The translations under genes were made by a program, and so were the position numbers. From NCBI RefSeq assembly GCF_004359215.1, contig NC_090621.1, positions 3,479,740 through 3,543,739 on the forward strand: 64,000 bases of DNA. The letters are read 5' to 3'. This stretch comes from Bremia lactucae. Its lineage: Eukaryota > Oomycota > Peronosporomycetes > Peronosporales > Peronosporaceae. Positions 1 to 11,035 of the stretch are shown here, piece by piece. Numbering within the stretch: the first letter of the stretch is position 1; each line of letters begins with the position of its first letter. A model generated the notes under the pieces. It searched no databases and was not told the DNA's origin. It was given only the letters and a program-made list of their open reading frames with translations.

Positions 1-1082
1 CGCATCTCAATAGAGATGCGAGCCCTTCCCCAGGGCGAAGAAAGGGAATAGACATCCCCTTTTACCCTCTTCGAGTTGTCAACACAACACGGACAGGGAT
101 CACCCCACGTGAGGCATGGAAGCCCAGCCTCACGTGACAACCGATGCAATTTATACTTTGCGTCGGTTGGAGTTTGTTTCTCAAACTTAACGCGATTCGC
201 GTTAAGTTTTTGAAGCCAGGCTTCGCGTCTAATGTCTTTGACATTGCGAATGAACGCGCTTCAGGCTTGCATAAGCGAGACTTTATCTCGCTTATTGTTG
301 CCACTAAACCATCGATGCTTAAGAAAAACATTGAGATAAAAATCTTCCTCAGCGCGAAAGATCTTCGCGCTGGGATCAAGGCCATGTAGCTTTGTTGCAA
401 TAGATAAAGGATATTTATTGTGAGGAGTAGTTTCTCCCGACAAGCTATTGATTAGCCGTCCTGCAAAAGCCACGGCTTCTTTTCAGGGCCGAGTGAGACG
501 TTTACTGTCTTCACTTCCCTGAGTAATACCCACTGAAGCAGGGGTACCACAAGAACTTTTCTTACGATGGCTTACGCCATCGTCATCATATTGCACAGAA
601 ATACGTGCAGGTGACCGTGCGAGAGAAAGAAGAGGCGATGAGAGATCATCCTCATCGTCGGATCCAAATAGACCATTAACTCGTCCATCAGAATGAGCCC
701 TCTGATTCGAAGGCTCATAGTCAGCCGCCTGACGTTTATTAGGCGACTAATCTATTCTCCCCGAGTCGGCCATTTCGTCCGACTCGCATTCGTAGTCGAC
801 CTCCAAAGAGGGGTCGTATTCACGTGGTGAATCATCACGTGCACTCACAACATCTAATGTTGTGCGAGTGGAAGATACTACGGCAGACGTTCCGTCTGCC
901 GCAATAGATAACAGTGCGTCACCCGCGGCTGCACAAACCTCAGCCGAAGACGCAGTACTATCAATACTCCGCAGGAGTTTATTCTTCGTGCGATGGAATT
1001 TAAAATGATGGTTCTGACCAATTAACATCACTTTAATATTAAGTGGTCTCATAGTGACCGCTCCATCCAATGACAGTCAGAG
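1..1082 (-). pseudogene. Long single-frame reading frame with three stops, truncated at window edge
   Basis: Read on the minus strand from about 1070 to the window edge, one frame stays open for about 350 codons apart from three stops, at about 745-747, 474-476 and 261-263. Each stop (one TAG, two TGA) is one transition from CAG or CGA. The predicted protein has an acidic stretch, including DYECESDEMADSG and later GSDDEDDLSSP, then a basic C-terminal part with a CPCC cluster near the edge. It begins within 40 bp of a complete LTR. I do not recognise the family. It may be a retroelement gag-like or accessory protein, or a decayed host gene. No ATG is certain; the first one in frame is at about 1052. 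Confidence 0.4.
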
Positions 1083-1107
1083 TGATTGTAGTTTAAGGTA
1101 GGGGTGA

Positions 1108-1572
1108 TGTAACGGGGTATATCGTTACATGAAATTAACATTTAAAGGTTGTTAATTTATATATTATCGAAAAGGTAGATAATATTTGGAGGATATTACT
1201 TATACTAGTAATGTTCAGAATTCTTATCCAGAAATAGGTATAGACCATTATATCTATTTATACCGCAGACTAATCAGCTGTAGATGTAAACAAAAGAGAG
1301 AGAGATAAGATACGATAAGAAAAGATAGAGATAAGAATTCATTTACACGTTAAGTATTAGATTATAATTAAGTTAGCATTTACAAAGATAGAACAAGAGA
1401 CACTTAATTATATTTAATACAGTTTCCATTTTACCCTCTTAAAGCTAGTTGCCTTAAGAGAAGTCTTCCTCTGCACGTACAGTACGTGAAATAACGTAGG
1501 GCACCACTCGCAACTGAAGTAGTGCGAAGTGGACTTGTACTGAAGCAGTACAAGTCGTAGTGCCCCGTTACA
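1108..1572 (-). repeat. Complete LTR, family A (465 bp)
   Basis: The element has perfect 10-bp inverted ends, TGTAACGGGG and CCCCGTTACA, and the TG...CA termini of an LTR. A partial copy at 52462-52823 follows a Ty1/Copia RNase H reading frame on the plus strand, so this family is probably Copia, and by that orientation the present copy reads on the minus strand. The last bases before each end do not form an obvious target duplication. It abuts the broken Ty3 protease on one side and the unexplained minus-strand frame on the other. Confidence 0.75.
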
Positions 1573-2124
1573 CCGGTTGTACGGAAGTCACTGCTTCACA
1601 ACAAGCTGTGAAGTCGAGGCCAACGACGGCAACATGCTGCCACGTACCCATCGGCCTGTTAAGAACGGCGACAACCGCATTGACATCAATGCCACGTGAC
1701 CGAACCGTGCAATTTAGCCAACCAATGTCATTTCGATGCCGCGCAAGCCACGACATCCCAAAGTGCAATTAAATGGATCGATTAAGTCAATAACTTGAGA
1801 TTTGTTACTGCTAGTGAAAGCGTCAAGCCGATAAGGTAGTACCACTGAGCGTTGTCGGTGCGTTCGGGGCTTGCCGTCCGCACACTTGACGAACATCTCC
1901 CTTGTAGACTCGCAAACACGCAACCGTGACGATTGAACGGTTAAACTGTCGGCGCGGACAAAAATATTTGTCGTACCTGAGTCCAGCAAAGCGCGAAGTG
2001 GACGTGACGCACCGTCAACATGTTTACTAAGCCCGATCAATCGCGGATCATTGCTGGACGAGGATGTATTCACATGGGCATCGCACACAGCAGGGCTAGG
2101 AGAACGTGCCGCCACTGTAGGCAC
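1573..2124 (-). pseudogene. Ty3/Gypsy retropepsin-like protease remnant (family E element)
   Basis: The minus-strand frame contains ALLDSGTTNIFV, the D-S/T-G active-site motif of retroviral-type aspartic proteases, at about residue 45 of the upper open piece. A second frame downstream contains FGMSWLARH, the usual block that follows this domain (I-L-G-M-x-W-L). The two pieces are in different frames, and the end is cut by LTR family A at 1572, so no reverse transcriptase follows. The role would have been to cleave the gag-pol polyprotein. It is not functional as it stands. Confidence 0.65.
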
Positions 2125-3189
2125 GTATCTCCGTCTTTATCCGGTTGGTTATTCCACGCCTGCTGGTTGTCATCGTTTTCTGGCTGATCAGCGACGTTAA
2201 CAGAGGCGTCAGACGTAGCGATAGCGAGTTCTGGGGCGGGCGCGAAGCGAACAGCCGCGTGGTGACTAGGCATACGACAGCAGAAGCAAATCTGCTGTTT
2301 CGGCGCTACAGGCCTCCGAAAGCCGTGGCATGGAGCACGACGCTGAGAAGAGATAGCATGCTCGATCGCATCAACCTCCATGGACTCAGGTTCTTGAGCA
2401 GCAGGTGCAGAGTAAAAATATTTCATGCACGAAGCCACAACTTTGAAATCTTCGCGCAACGCGACTCATCAAGTGACGTCGGAGGCTTCCGCGTCAAATA
2501 GAAAATCTAGCGCCCAGCTTTCATTCCCGTGACGAACATGTGAAACTCCGTCACCATATCAATCGGATTAGTGACATTGCAGGACACCAGGTTTCGAGCT
2601 CGCTGGAGATAGTCCAGCATCGACTAGTGGCCCCACTTCCGCGCCAGAAAAGCTGAGCGAGGGTGGTGCTCATTCTACGGAGGCTCAAATGCCAGGCGCA
2701 AGTCGTCTTTGTGGGCCTTCATATTAAGGGAACATTTCGGATCGGCCACAAGCTTGCCCAGCGCCCACTCCTTCTACTTGCATATCAATTTTATCAAGAG
2801 AAAAGGGGGAGGGGTGCGAATTTTGACTTAAGCTGGCGGGCTTGGACTGCAAAATTCACCTCGCGCAGCAACAGATTAAGCGCGAGGCGCTTCGGACTTT
2901 TGCCGCTATAACCCGAGACGTCGAGTTTGACGATGTCAGACCCCGTGGCAATCACGGAAGTCGAAGCTGGCCGACGCAAATCGGCGAGTTCGCGGTTGAC
3001 GAAGTCTTGGATGGCTATACGCTGTTGTCGCTCAGGTGTAACCTTGAGCATGGCGTCTACGGTAGTTATACTGACCATATCTGCAAGACGACGTAGAGCT
3101 TCCCGCTCGAAAGCAGTCAGATACTGGAAATCATCATTGTCCAACATTCCCCCATCAGCCCCCTGGATAGGCAGAGCGCTTATCTCCAT
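2125..3189 (-). pseudogene. Ty3/Gypsy gag remnant with degenerate zinc knuckle
   Basis: The first 130 codons (3189 to 2794) are open. They end in a stretch typical of oomycete Ty3 gag (KLDVSGYSGKS, then LREVNFAVQARQL), after which frameshifts break the capsid domain. Further down, a Glu/Met-rich stretch (PESMEVDAIE) leads to CFCCRMPSHHAAVR, a CCHC zinc knuckle whose last cysteine is arginine. This order (capsid, knuckle, protease) matches a gag-pol precursor read on the minus strand from the LTR at 3216-3429. Confidence 0.65.
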
Positions 3190-3195
3190 TAGAAG

Positions 3196-3213
3196 GACTA
3201 CGAAGTGCTACCA
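3196..3213 (-). other. Primer-binding site of the family E element
   Basis: Two bases inside the LTR, the minus strand reads TGGTAGCACTTCGTAGTCC. The first eight bases (TGGTAGCA) complement the 3' end of eukaryotic initiator Met tRNA (TGCTACCA). Nearly the same 17-19-mer follows the LTRs of families B, C and D in this window. Confidence 0.6.
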
Positions 3214-3215
3214 GG

Positions 3216-3429
3216 TGTTACGGGGTTGGATCCCGTTACTTTAACTTACATTTAAAGTCTTAAGAGGAAGCGTTATAACCACCGTTATTATGATGATGAC
3301 GACACGCAGTACCCACTATCTCAGATTCAGTGTATACCTACTTGTGTAATATGTGTACTTTGCAGTCTAACTATGGAAGGGCCTGATAGATCGCACCTAG
3401 AAGGATGTATAACGGTACGCTCCGTTACA
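3216..3429 (-). repeat. Short LTR, family E (214 bp), 5' LTR of the element to its left
   Basis: The plus strand runs from TGTTACGGGG to CCGTTACA, so it has TG...CA ends. The PBS and gag of the minus-strand element lie immediately to the left. A degenerate copy in the opposite orientation is at 4064-4272. Confidence 0.65.
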
Positions 3430-4063
3430 CATTGTGTATGGTAGTCTGAACAACAAATGTTGCGATTATACCCAACTGAGAAGCAGCTGCACCTCTATGG
3501 ATTAGCGCTCTCATGAATGGTCGCTGCGCTAGCTAGCGCCGACGACGAGACAGTTGCCTTGTAACCGTAAGGCAAGTTTGACTTCGCAATGTGCGGCGTC
3601 TCCATGTTAGGAGCGATGAGTGAAGCTTGAGTGGACAATAAAAGCGCCATTTAATCTTCCCCATTAGGTCGCTGTACTCATCACTACTATGAGGTGATGG
3701 CAGTGGAGTAGTCAACACTGAGCGACGGATCTACATCCTCACGGCGAAGTGGGATGAATCGTTCTGTCCAGTTGACAGCGCGACTGCAGCAGCAGCTGAC
3801 AGGACTTAAAGCGGCGTGAAGGCAGCTCGCTGTCTTTCGTTCCTCCCGTTGATAATTTTACAAAATGTAATAACCGGTCTGTAAGAGGGTGGTGGTTTAA
3901 CGGCCTACAGTTGCCCTATGTTTCTGTTGGCGTGGTACAAGTGGTGTCGTTTCGTGTGCTCATGGTTGGCTGCAATCGCCGCTTCATGGGCGACGATACT
4001 GTTAATAGTTGCGTCGTGTTTTCGCTTGGTTGTGTTTTGCACATAAGGTCGTGTGCTATTTTG
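3430..4063. other. No gene recognised
   Basis: Only short reading frames occur here, on both strands, and none has a recognisable motif. The stretch lies between two inverted family-E LTRs and is probably old repeat debris. Confidence 0.4.
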
Positions 4064-4272
4064 TGTAAGGGTGGCGTACCACTACACATCCTTGCTAGGT
4101 GCAACCTAGCAGGCCTTTACATAGGTAGACTTAGCTAAGTACACATATTACATAAGTATGTATACGCTGATTCCGAGACAGCGGGTATCGCGTGTCGTCA
4201 ACTACGGTGTGTCTTACGCTTGCTCAGAACACCTTTAGTTTGAGTTAAAGTAACGGGCTCCTTCCTTCCACA
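4064..4272 (+). repeat. Degenerate LTR, family E, inverted relative to 3216-3429
   Basis: It aligns by eye along its length with the reverse complement of 3216-3429. Shared blocks are TGTAAgGgxGGCGTACC at the start, the stretch GTACACATATTACAxAAGTA in the middle, and GTTAAAGTAACGGG near the end. No PBS or gag follows. Confidence 0.55.
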
Positions 4273-5110
4273 GTGGGTTTGACGCAAAAAAGCCTGAGCG
4301 TAAAGCTCCAGCGACGGAACGTAAACGTATCCACTCGGCGTCACAAGCCAGCGCATTAATCGTGGCTACGCGACTGGTTGCATCCTACCGATGCCACCTC
4401 CATCTGAATGGCCTCGCTTAGACGGAATTAGTGCGTCGCTCCTTCAAGGCGCTACTATAGACGCTAATAGTTAGTATGACGTCTACAATTCATGAAAGGC
4501 TAAGGTGAAGTCACTTAGCCGTGTTTCCCCGATCCCGGTTCTATTGCATTCAAATGAATCAGCCTACCAATCCGAAGTGGAGTTTCTGCGCCGTTATCAG
4601 CCACATTCTGATGTGGCGAAACAAAGGTCGCAGCGACTTAACTTCGCTCGCTTGCGTGTAAGGGAAATCATGGGCGATACAGTACTCCCTGTCTCTTCTC
4701 GTTATGCCGCTCCTGCTAGTCTGTTCGAAAGAAGTGTAGCGACAACTGGTGCTTCTTCTTATAGGCAGACACCAGGCTCGATATGCCGGTGCGCAGTGTG
4801 TCGACCAGTTCATAGGAGTCGAAAATGTCTTCGGGTATCCTCTCCACTAGACGAGAATTCAAAGCTTCTGTGGCACGGAGCGGTGGTATATCAACCTTTT
4901 TTTCACAAAGAGAGGTTGGTTCGCAGCAGCATCCATCAGTGCAGGCGACGTCCCATAGGATCGACGATTTCGCCAGCCTGCTCGCGGCAGCGTATACCGC
5001 TTCTGCTTCCGTTTAGTCGCAGGCGCTGAGCACTGCTGAACGACGGATCGGGTATCTTGAAAACCATATACTACGGATCTTCACGATGTCTGCTCGAGGG
5101 ATCACTTAGG
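4273..5110. other. Unassigned stretch with one 174-codon open frame
   Basis: A plus-strand frame is open from 4505 to 5029 but begins with GTG, not ATG. It is rich in Arg, Ser and Pro and has no motif I recognise, and the opposite strand is also partly open. It may be a remnant at the far (3') side of the family-C element to its right. I do not call it a gene. Confidence 0.3.
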
Positions 5111-6453
5111 TTATGAAGGCTGAAACTTCGGCTGGACTTTTTGGAAAGTTAATGCTGAGGAAACTGCGTCTAGTCCGCAGTCCTTCCCGCACTCCCAGTC
5201 AATATCACGGTGGGAGGCGTTATTCGGCTTAAAGTTATTCGACTTCACCGTCACACTCGACCGGATCAACGCTCGACTCCTAATCGGCGTCAAAATCAGT
5301 CTCCGTAGACGCATGGGGATGTGATTTCTTCTGGATCAACATACCGCTTCAGACAACCCCCGTAAAATACGGGGTGCGTCTTCATATACGGCGGAAGTTT
5401 GAGCACATAAATTTGGTCGTCAACCTCCTCGACCACCGTAAACGGCCCGATAAAATGCGTAGTACCTTCAGGTGGGTAGCAGTAATAAGTAGTTTTTTCT
5501 TCTCTAAAGCACTGATTATTTTTGCGACCATGTTGTCCGCATATTGTTTCTGCGGCCATGTTGGTCCGCAAATTTCTTTTGCTTGTCCTATGCGCGTGTT
5601 ATCGCGTCACAGACTTTTCGTGTGATGGCTTATCACTCATCCACAAAGCGTTGAACCTCGCTAACCGACGAGAGGTCGGTCATAAATTGAAGTTTTCAAG
5701 AACGAAACATCTTTAATTTCTTTATTTACATTAGGCAGCTCTTCATAATTTTTACAGTGCATTTTCTCATGAGTAGCTCCACCTAAAACTTGACTTGTAA
5801 ATTTCTGTTTAAATGCACAGGCATTTCTTGCCGTGACTCTATACTGATCACTGCCAAACCGGCAGGGTCACTTGGCAAGTTTCCGTCACTTACATGATAT
5901 CCTAACGGGTCATCATCATATTGGCGAAGCTGTGTCCCTCTCTCGCACCGAGCAAAGCGAGGGGCCTTCCCCTATTAAGACTTGGGTTGCACGCAAACGA
6001 GACTGGCGTCCGAGGATGGCGCATGCCGTTAATATAATACGATGTCTTACCCGTACTGGCGTGAACACTGGCATTAATAGCGAAATCCACGAAGAACAAT
6101 TGTTTGCTCCATTCTTTGGAAGTCGCTACCGTGCGCAATACATCCACCACGACCCGATTGGCTCATTTCGTTTGGCCATCGGTCTGGGAATGATCGGCTG
6201 TAGACACGTGGAGCTTGCCACTAGACAGCTCAAGCACATGACGTACAAAACCCGACGTAAGACGTAGACCCTGGTCCATTACTACGGACTCGGGCATCCC
6301 TTGTAGTCGGCACATATGACCCACGAACAAGAGAGCTGCCTCCTTGCCTGTGACCGTGACACCACATGGTGGTAAAAGCACCAATTTGCTCAGTCTGTCT
6401 ACAAATTTGACAAGCCCTGTCCGACCCTTGTGGACAGGCGGCCTGCCAAACAT
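5111..6453 (-). pseudogene. Integrase remnant (E1)
   Basis: The piece at 6453-6163 contains KFVDRLSKL (first catalytic Asp) and, later, MDQGLRLTSGF and STADHSQTDGQT, the second Asp region and the block before the catalytic Glu. The piece at 6150-5902 continues with FAINASVHASTGKTSYY, typical of the end of the core. The piece at 5571-5296 has HFIGPFTVVEEVDDQIYVL and KTHPVFYGGCLKRY, the GPY/F-type C-terminal domain. These pieces lie in several frames. The stretch 5600-5900 between them has no clean frame. The enzyme would have inserted cDNA into the genome; it is dead here. Confidence 0.7.
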
Positions 6454-6979
6454 GAAGTCCAGAACTGACCGACTTTTAATAATCCGGTGGAATTTGTAGC
6501 GGCTTCAATGGCGCATTTCTGGACAATGCAGGCTTAATGCGCTCTGATCACAGGAGCGAATATAGTTGGTCATTCATCGATATAGCTGTAGCCATCTGAG
6601 ACTCGTAAGAATGTCTTTTAACGGCCCAGATGCCCATCGATGGCGCATCATGGATATCGTGAAGGATCATCAGCTTAAGATCTGTGTCATGGGGGACATA
6701 CATTTTCAAAGAATCACAATGTGACAGCTGATGACAAATAGGTCATCGCTGTAGCTAAAGCGACTTTACTTAGACTTCAGGTGCGACGGAAGGGAAACCT
6801 TCGTCCACCGAAGTGATCCAACAGCACACGACAATGTTCATGCTGACTAAAGCTCTCCTTTATTTCGGGGGCGTATGAGTTCGTCACGTGGTATGCCTTC
6901 AGGCTGCCAACGTTGACGACTCAACTTGTGCCTTAGACGAGACACACTTTTCTGGTATCTTACCTCGAAGTCTGGACTG

Positions 6980-8455
6980 CGCGATAAAGCGTCAGCAAGA
7001 CATATGACGCAATCGGCTTTTATTTAACTTTGATGTTAAATTCAGAAAAGAATGTAAGCCATCTTGCCATTCTAGGCGAGAAATGCGGTGAGTTGTTAGC
7101 GGTTTCCAGTGATGCGTTATTCGTATAAATCACAAATGATTCTGTGCCCTGTAGGCACTCGAAATTTAACAAGTACATACTTTATTGAATGTTGCTCCTT
7201 CTCATGCACGGTGTAATTTAGTTCCGCGGCTTTTAAAAGCCGGACTGATAAGAGATGACAAAGTCGACGCAGTCGTTATCCTATCGCATGAGCGCGCTGC
7301 CGATTACAAAATTGCTTGCATCACAGACGACGCTAAAGGGCTTAGCCGCGTTTGGCAATGCCAAGACAGGTGCCTTTACAAAGGATTGCTTCACTGATTT
7401 GAACGCGTCTTCTTATTCTTTTAACCAAACCCATTCTGCGTACACTTTCAGGAATTCAGGTAATATCTTAGTTTTCTCAGCATAATTCTTCCTATATTTA
7501 TGCAAGTAATTAGCGAGCCCTAGGATTGGCGCGAATTCTTCACATGCCGTGGGAGTGGCCATTCCTTTACAGCTTTTACCTTGTCTGGGTCTGCTCGTAC
7601 AACATATATACCTACGATGCAGCTTAGCACAGGTATCTCTGGGACCCTATGACGCACTTTTGAAAGTTGACGAACAATTGGGCGTCCTTTAAAGTCTGCA
7701 ACACAGCGTCTAAATGAGCTTGTTCGACTCTATTACGCTCAGCCCGTCCTCGGCCTTACTATGCACGAATACATCGTCAAATTAATGGGGCGTGTAGGCA
7801 CGGTGCTGACGCATCACGTAAACCACCACTCTGTTAAATTTCGCTGGTGCTTTTTTTTAAACTTGGGACATCACAAGCCACTCCCAAAGCATACCGCTTG
7901 GGGTGCTTACTGCCGTTTTGGCTTCATCGGAATCTCTCATGAGTACCTGATAGTAGCCATCCTTCAAATTCAACGCGGATAGATAGTTGACTTTCCCATG
8001 GAGTTCAACAAAACATCTTTTCGCGGGATATGCGTTTGCGCCGGAATGGTCGCCGTGTTCAGCTTATTATAAGCATGAACCACGCGCCATCCACCTGTGG
8101 CTTTACGCACACAAAAGGTCGGGCTGCAGTGAAGCGATTTGCTCTCACGCACATGTCCCGCCTTGGCTCGTTTGTCGAAGAACTCATTGATATAATCGAC
8201 TTGTACTTTCAGCAACCGCCATTGCCTGGTCACACGATACTTGGTGCCAGGTTCGAGGTCTATTTTGTGCCCGATGCCCCTATCTGCTGGTAGCCGTCTC
8301 GGCAAATCTTCTGGGAACACATCGCGATGCTTCCACAGAACCTCAAAGAACAGACTGTCTCTCAAGGCATCCGAGCCTTGAGCAGCGAACCGCTTCTTTT
8401 TGTTATTTTCTAGGACGCTCTCGTCCACTGTGGACGACGAGCAAAAATCCACCAA
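6980..8455 (-). pseudogene. Reverse transcriptase and RNase H remnant (E1)
   Basis: The open piece 8455-7970 has the N-terminal RT block (GHKIDLEPGTKYRVTRQW, SPTFCVRKATGGWRVVHAY, NKLNTATIPAQTHIPRKDV). Downstream frames hold LNLKDGYYQVLM, TAVSTPSGMLWEW and FDDVFVHS around the active site, but a stop falls just before FDD. RNase H traces follow around 7000-7500. Several frameshifts make it non-functional. Confidence 0.7.
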
Positions 8456-8959
8456 GTTCTCTTCTCGAGCTTGTGCGACTGCTTCGTGGACCTTTCCTTC
8501 TTTAAGCTCATAAAGGAAAAGATCTCACGACATTCCCAAAAGACCCTTTATCGGTTAAGATAATGTTGATTTTTAATCACCCTCGGCATTTGTAAGACGT
8601 GCTGGAGCACATCAACTGAAGATGCCTCCGCAATTTTGTCTTTGATGGCCTCGAACACTTCGTTTGAAGGCCCGTCCTCTTTAATAGACACTGATCCAAA
8701 CTCACTCGTATAGACATGCCTTTGAGCGTCCTAATCTATCGAGTACTCGTTCTTCGAGTCACCACGACGTTTGACAGGGAAGCGGGTGGCGTTGCTCTCA
8801 TGGCCAACGCACCTCTCCAACAGCACCAGGCTCTAGGCTCTGTGCCTGTTCTTGTGACGCCTGACTTCCTATCAGCCCGCTATCTATTGGCACAGACTCC
8901 CGGCTCTATGCAGGGCTTTTGGACGCATGACTACTTGTCATTTTCCTATTCGCTACACC

Positions 8960-9405
8960 AATCTATCCGAGCTGGGTTGGACTTGGTGATGTTTGACATC
9001 CCGTCAGTGCACCTTTAATTGTGTTAAATACGGCATCAGTTGCATAAGCCACTCGCACGAGTACATCCTTCTCAGTGTCCGGCCTGAAGCTAGCAATTGT
9101 GCGTGTACTGCGACCTATCCATAAGGTGCCTTGCCAACCATGCCATGCTTCATACGACCTAGCACCGTGAATTTTGTCTCTACAGTAAAAGTCACTTAAA
9201 CTGAAGGCAAGTTCAACTTGAAATCTCTCATTTTTTACGAACGCGCCGTTCGCTAAGCGAACGGTCACCTCTTATCGCTTGCCATCCTAGCAAAGCGACT
9301 CGTACATCGCCGGTCTCTTTCTTACAGCCGCGAGTTTTACAAAATTTTGCGATGCACCCGAATCCACAAGGAGAGTAGGGTTGAGGTCCGAGCTTTCGGC
9401 ACCTC
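8960..9405 (-). pseudogene. Retropepsin remnant with intact DSG (E1)
   Basis: On the minus strand near 9375-9330 the frame reads LLVDSGASQNFVKL, an intact retropepsin active site. About 60 codons later TVRLANGAFV matches the flap-side block found in the other Ty3 copies here. The open frame then runs to 8963. Confidence 0.65.
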
Positions 9406-9644
9406 ATGGACTATGCTACCCATTTGTTAGATAACTCTGAGCTTAGGACTAACTTCAGATTTCGAGTCAGTAGGGCCTTCCGCCCCTTCTGCGCTCCTGC
9501 ATTTCGCGAACCCTTAGTGAATCGGACCTACGGTAATCAACGCCGACAGCGAGCGCTTCTCATGCATATTCTCTTGCAGAGATCACTTCGCCTGTCGCGC
9601 TTTAAGGAAGCGCGCCTGAAGCAACGCTTCGTTTTTTTCGGCGG

Positions 9645-10184
9645 CTAATACACGGCACGAATCTTTGTTTTAAATATCGCCCATGTAGGGAACGCCTTAA
9701 CGTCCGCCATAAACGCCGAGTAAGCCCACTTGGAGGCCTCACCGCACAGGTGCGATATGGCGTACGACAGCATCCGGCTGTCGTCCTCGATGAGCTGCAC
9801 GACACCGCATTGTTTCACGGCTAACAGCCAGTGGACAATCCTGTGCGCTGCGATTCCGTCGAATTTGGGCGGGTTCTTTCGAATGGGCCTCGGCTGTTGC
9901 AGCCGGGCAGAGAGCATTTTAACAGTCTTGTTGAGAGCCTCACTCCGAGCTTGCTCATGCCTAAGCTGATCCTGGGTTTTAGTGACAGACGCCTCGGACG
10001 CGGCTCTTTGCTGTTCGCGCCCGAACGCCTCAAACTGCTCCAACGGAGAAACATATTGCTCAGGAGGGCTTATCGAGCGCCTGGACAGGGCTTGCTCACA
10101 AAGTCCCCGCGCCAAGGGCTCTGCCACCTTCCGATGATATTCTGACAGGAGTTTGAAGTGAGCTTAATCGATATTATGGCTCAT
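9645..10184 (-). pseudogene. Ty3 gag (E1), nearly intact N-terminal half
   Basis: The ATG at 10184-10182 aligns with the gag start of copy E3 (53931). A TAA replaces the Trp codon four codons later. Beyond it 160 codons are open: a Gln/Arg/Glu-rich coiled-coil-like segment, then the capsid-type block HRIVHWLLAVKQCG and SKWAYSAFMADVKAFPTW. Gag would form the particle shell. The frame is lost beyond 9645, although the same protein continues in another frame. Confidence 0.6.
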
Positions 10185-10235
10185 CCTCACTAGAACGCTC
10201 AGAGAGGCGGGTCATTAGAAGGACTACTAGTACTA

Positions 10236-10430
10236 CGAAGTGTAGGCTTCTATAGCAGCCACGTTCTACTATGCACACATCTTCAAGCACAGTGGGGAAG
10301 CAGCGAGACCATCTTCTCTCACGTGAGGTAGTATCTGGGCGCCTAAGCGACCAAACCTACGACCTGAGAACCTTAGTACTAGTGTCGTCACGGAAGCGGT
10401 AATCCGGCTTCACGTGCACACTTGTTAGCC
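10236..10430 (-). repeat. Partial, degenerate family C LTR end
   Basis: It matches the 3' part of the adjacent LTR (blocks such as CACGTTCTACT, GTGTCGTCACGG and AGCGGTAATCCGGCT). It is separated from the main LTR by about 100 bp of unrelated sequence, so the LTR of E1 was partly duplicated or invaded. Confidence 0.45.
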
Positions 10431-10528
10431 AGCGAATAGATTGCAACCAGAATATAATACATGGCTCCTCTTTTCCTGCCCGTTGGATATGTTGGTGAAG
10501 TGTACGATACGAATGCAGACCATCAAAT

Positions 10529-11035
10529 ACGGCCCTACTTAGGCACACAGCCTAGCACAGCGAGGAAGCGGTTAGGCCGTCTACTCTCGTGTGCCATGAG
10601 GTGTTTGTGGTGGGCGCCTTAGCGACCTCACCCAACGAACTATAAGCCATAGGCTAAGTGACGTCACGGGAGCGGTTATCCGGCTCCACATGCGCATTTA
10701 CGTTCTAGGAAAAAGCTCTCAGCCTGAATTATATTTAATCGTATTAAATTTAAAAACCTATCTTAACCAATCATAAACTATAATCGTCGTAGACAACACT
10801 AATATGTATTGTGAGTGTATATTTTTTAGATACCTCGCGTAACGGATGACGCTAGCCGTTATCCCTCCTAATGTGAATGCACCCATGCTCATCACATACA
10901 CAAGGGTGGGTCACAATGTGAACCACACCCAAGCAGTGCGACTTTTACTTCTCTTAAGTAGTTGACCATTCCCTTAAGTACACAAAGTGTATTTAACGGG
11001 ACTGTTTAACATTAGGGCAACTTTAGCCCGTGACA
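10529..11035 (-). repeat. LTR, family C (5' LTR of E1)
   Basis: On the minus strand it starts TGTCACGGGCTAAAGTTGCC and contains a CCCAAGCA-type block and a GGTTAAGATAGG block. It aligns over its length with 29911-30442, 28212-28636, 52936-53409, 53988-54410, 61969-62104 and 63863-64000. Confidence 0.7.

Larger units (their letters stand above)
5111..11035 (-). mobile_element. Decayed Ty3/Gypsy element, family C, copy E1
   Basis: Domains appear in the Ty3 order on the minus strand from right to left: LTR, gag, protease, reverse transcriptase, RNase H, integrase core, integrase C-terminal domain. All are broken by stops and frameshifts. The left (3') LTR is not found, so the element is truncated near 5100. 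Its gag-LTR end is duplicated at 28686-30442. Confidence 0.75.

Noticed and set aside
4505..5029. 174-codon open frame as a possible gene
   Set aside because: It has no ATG start and no motif, it overlaps an open frame on the other strand, and it lies among transposon remains.
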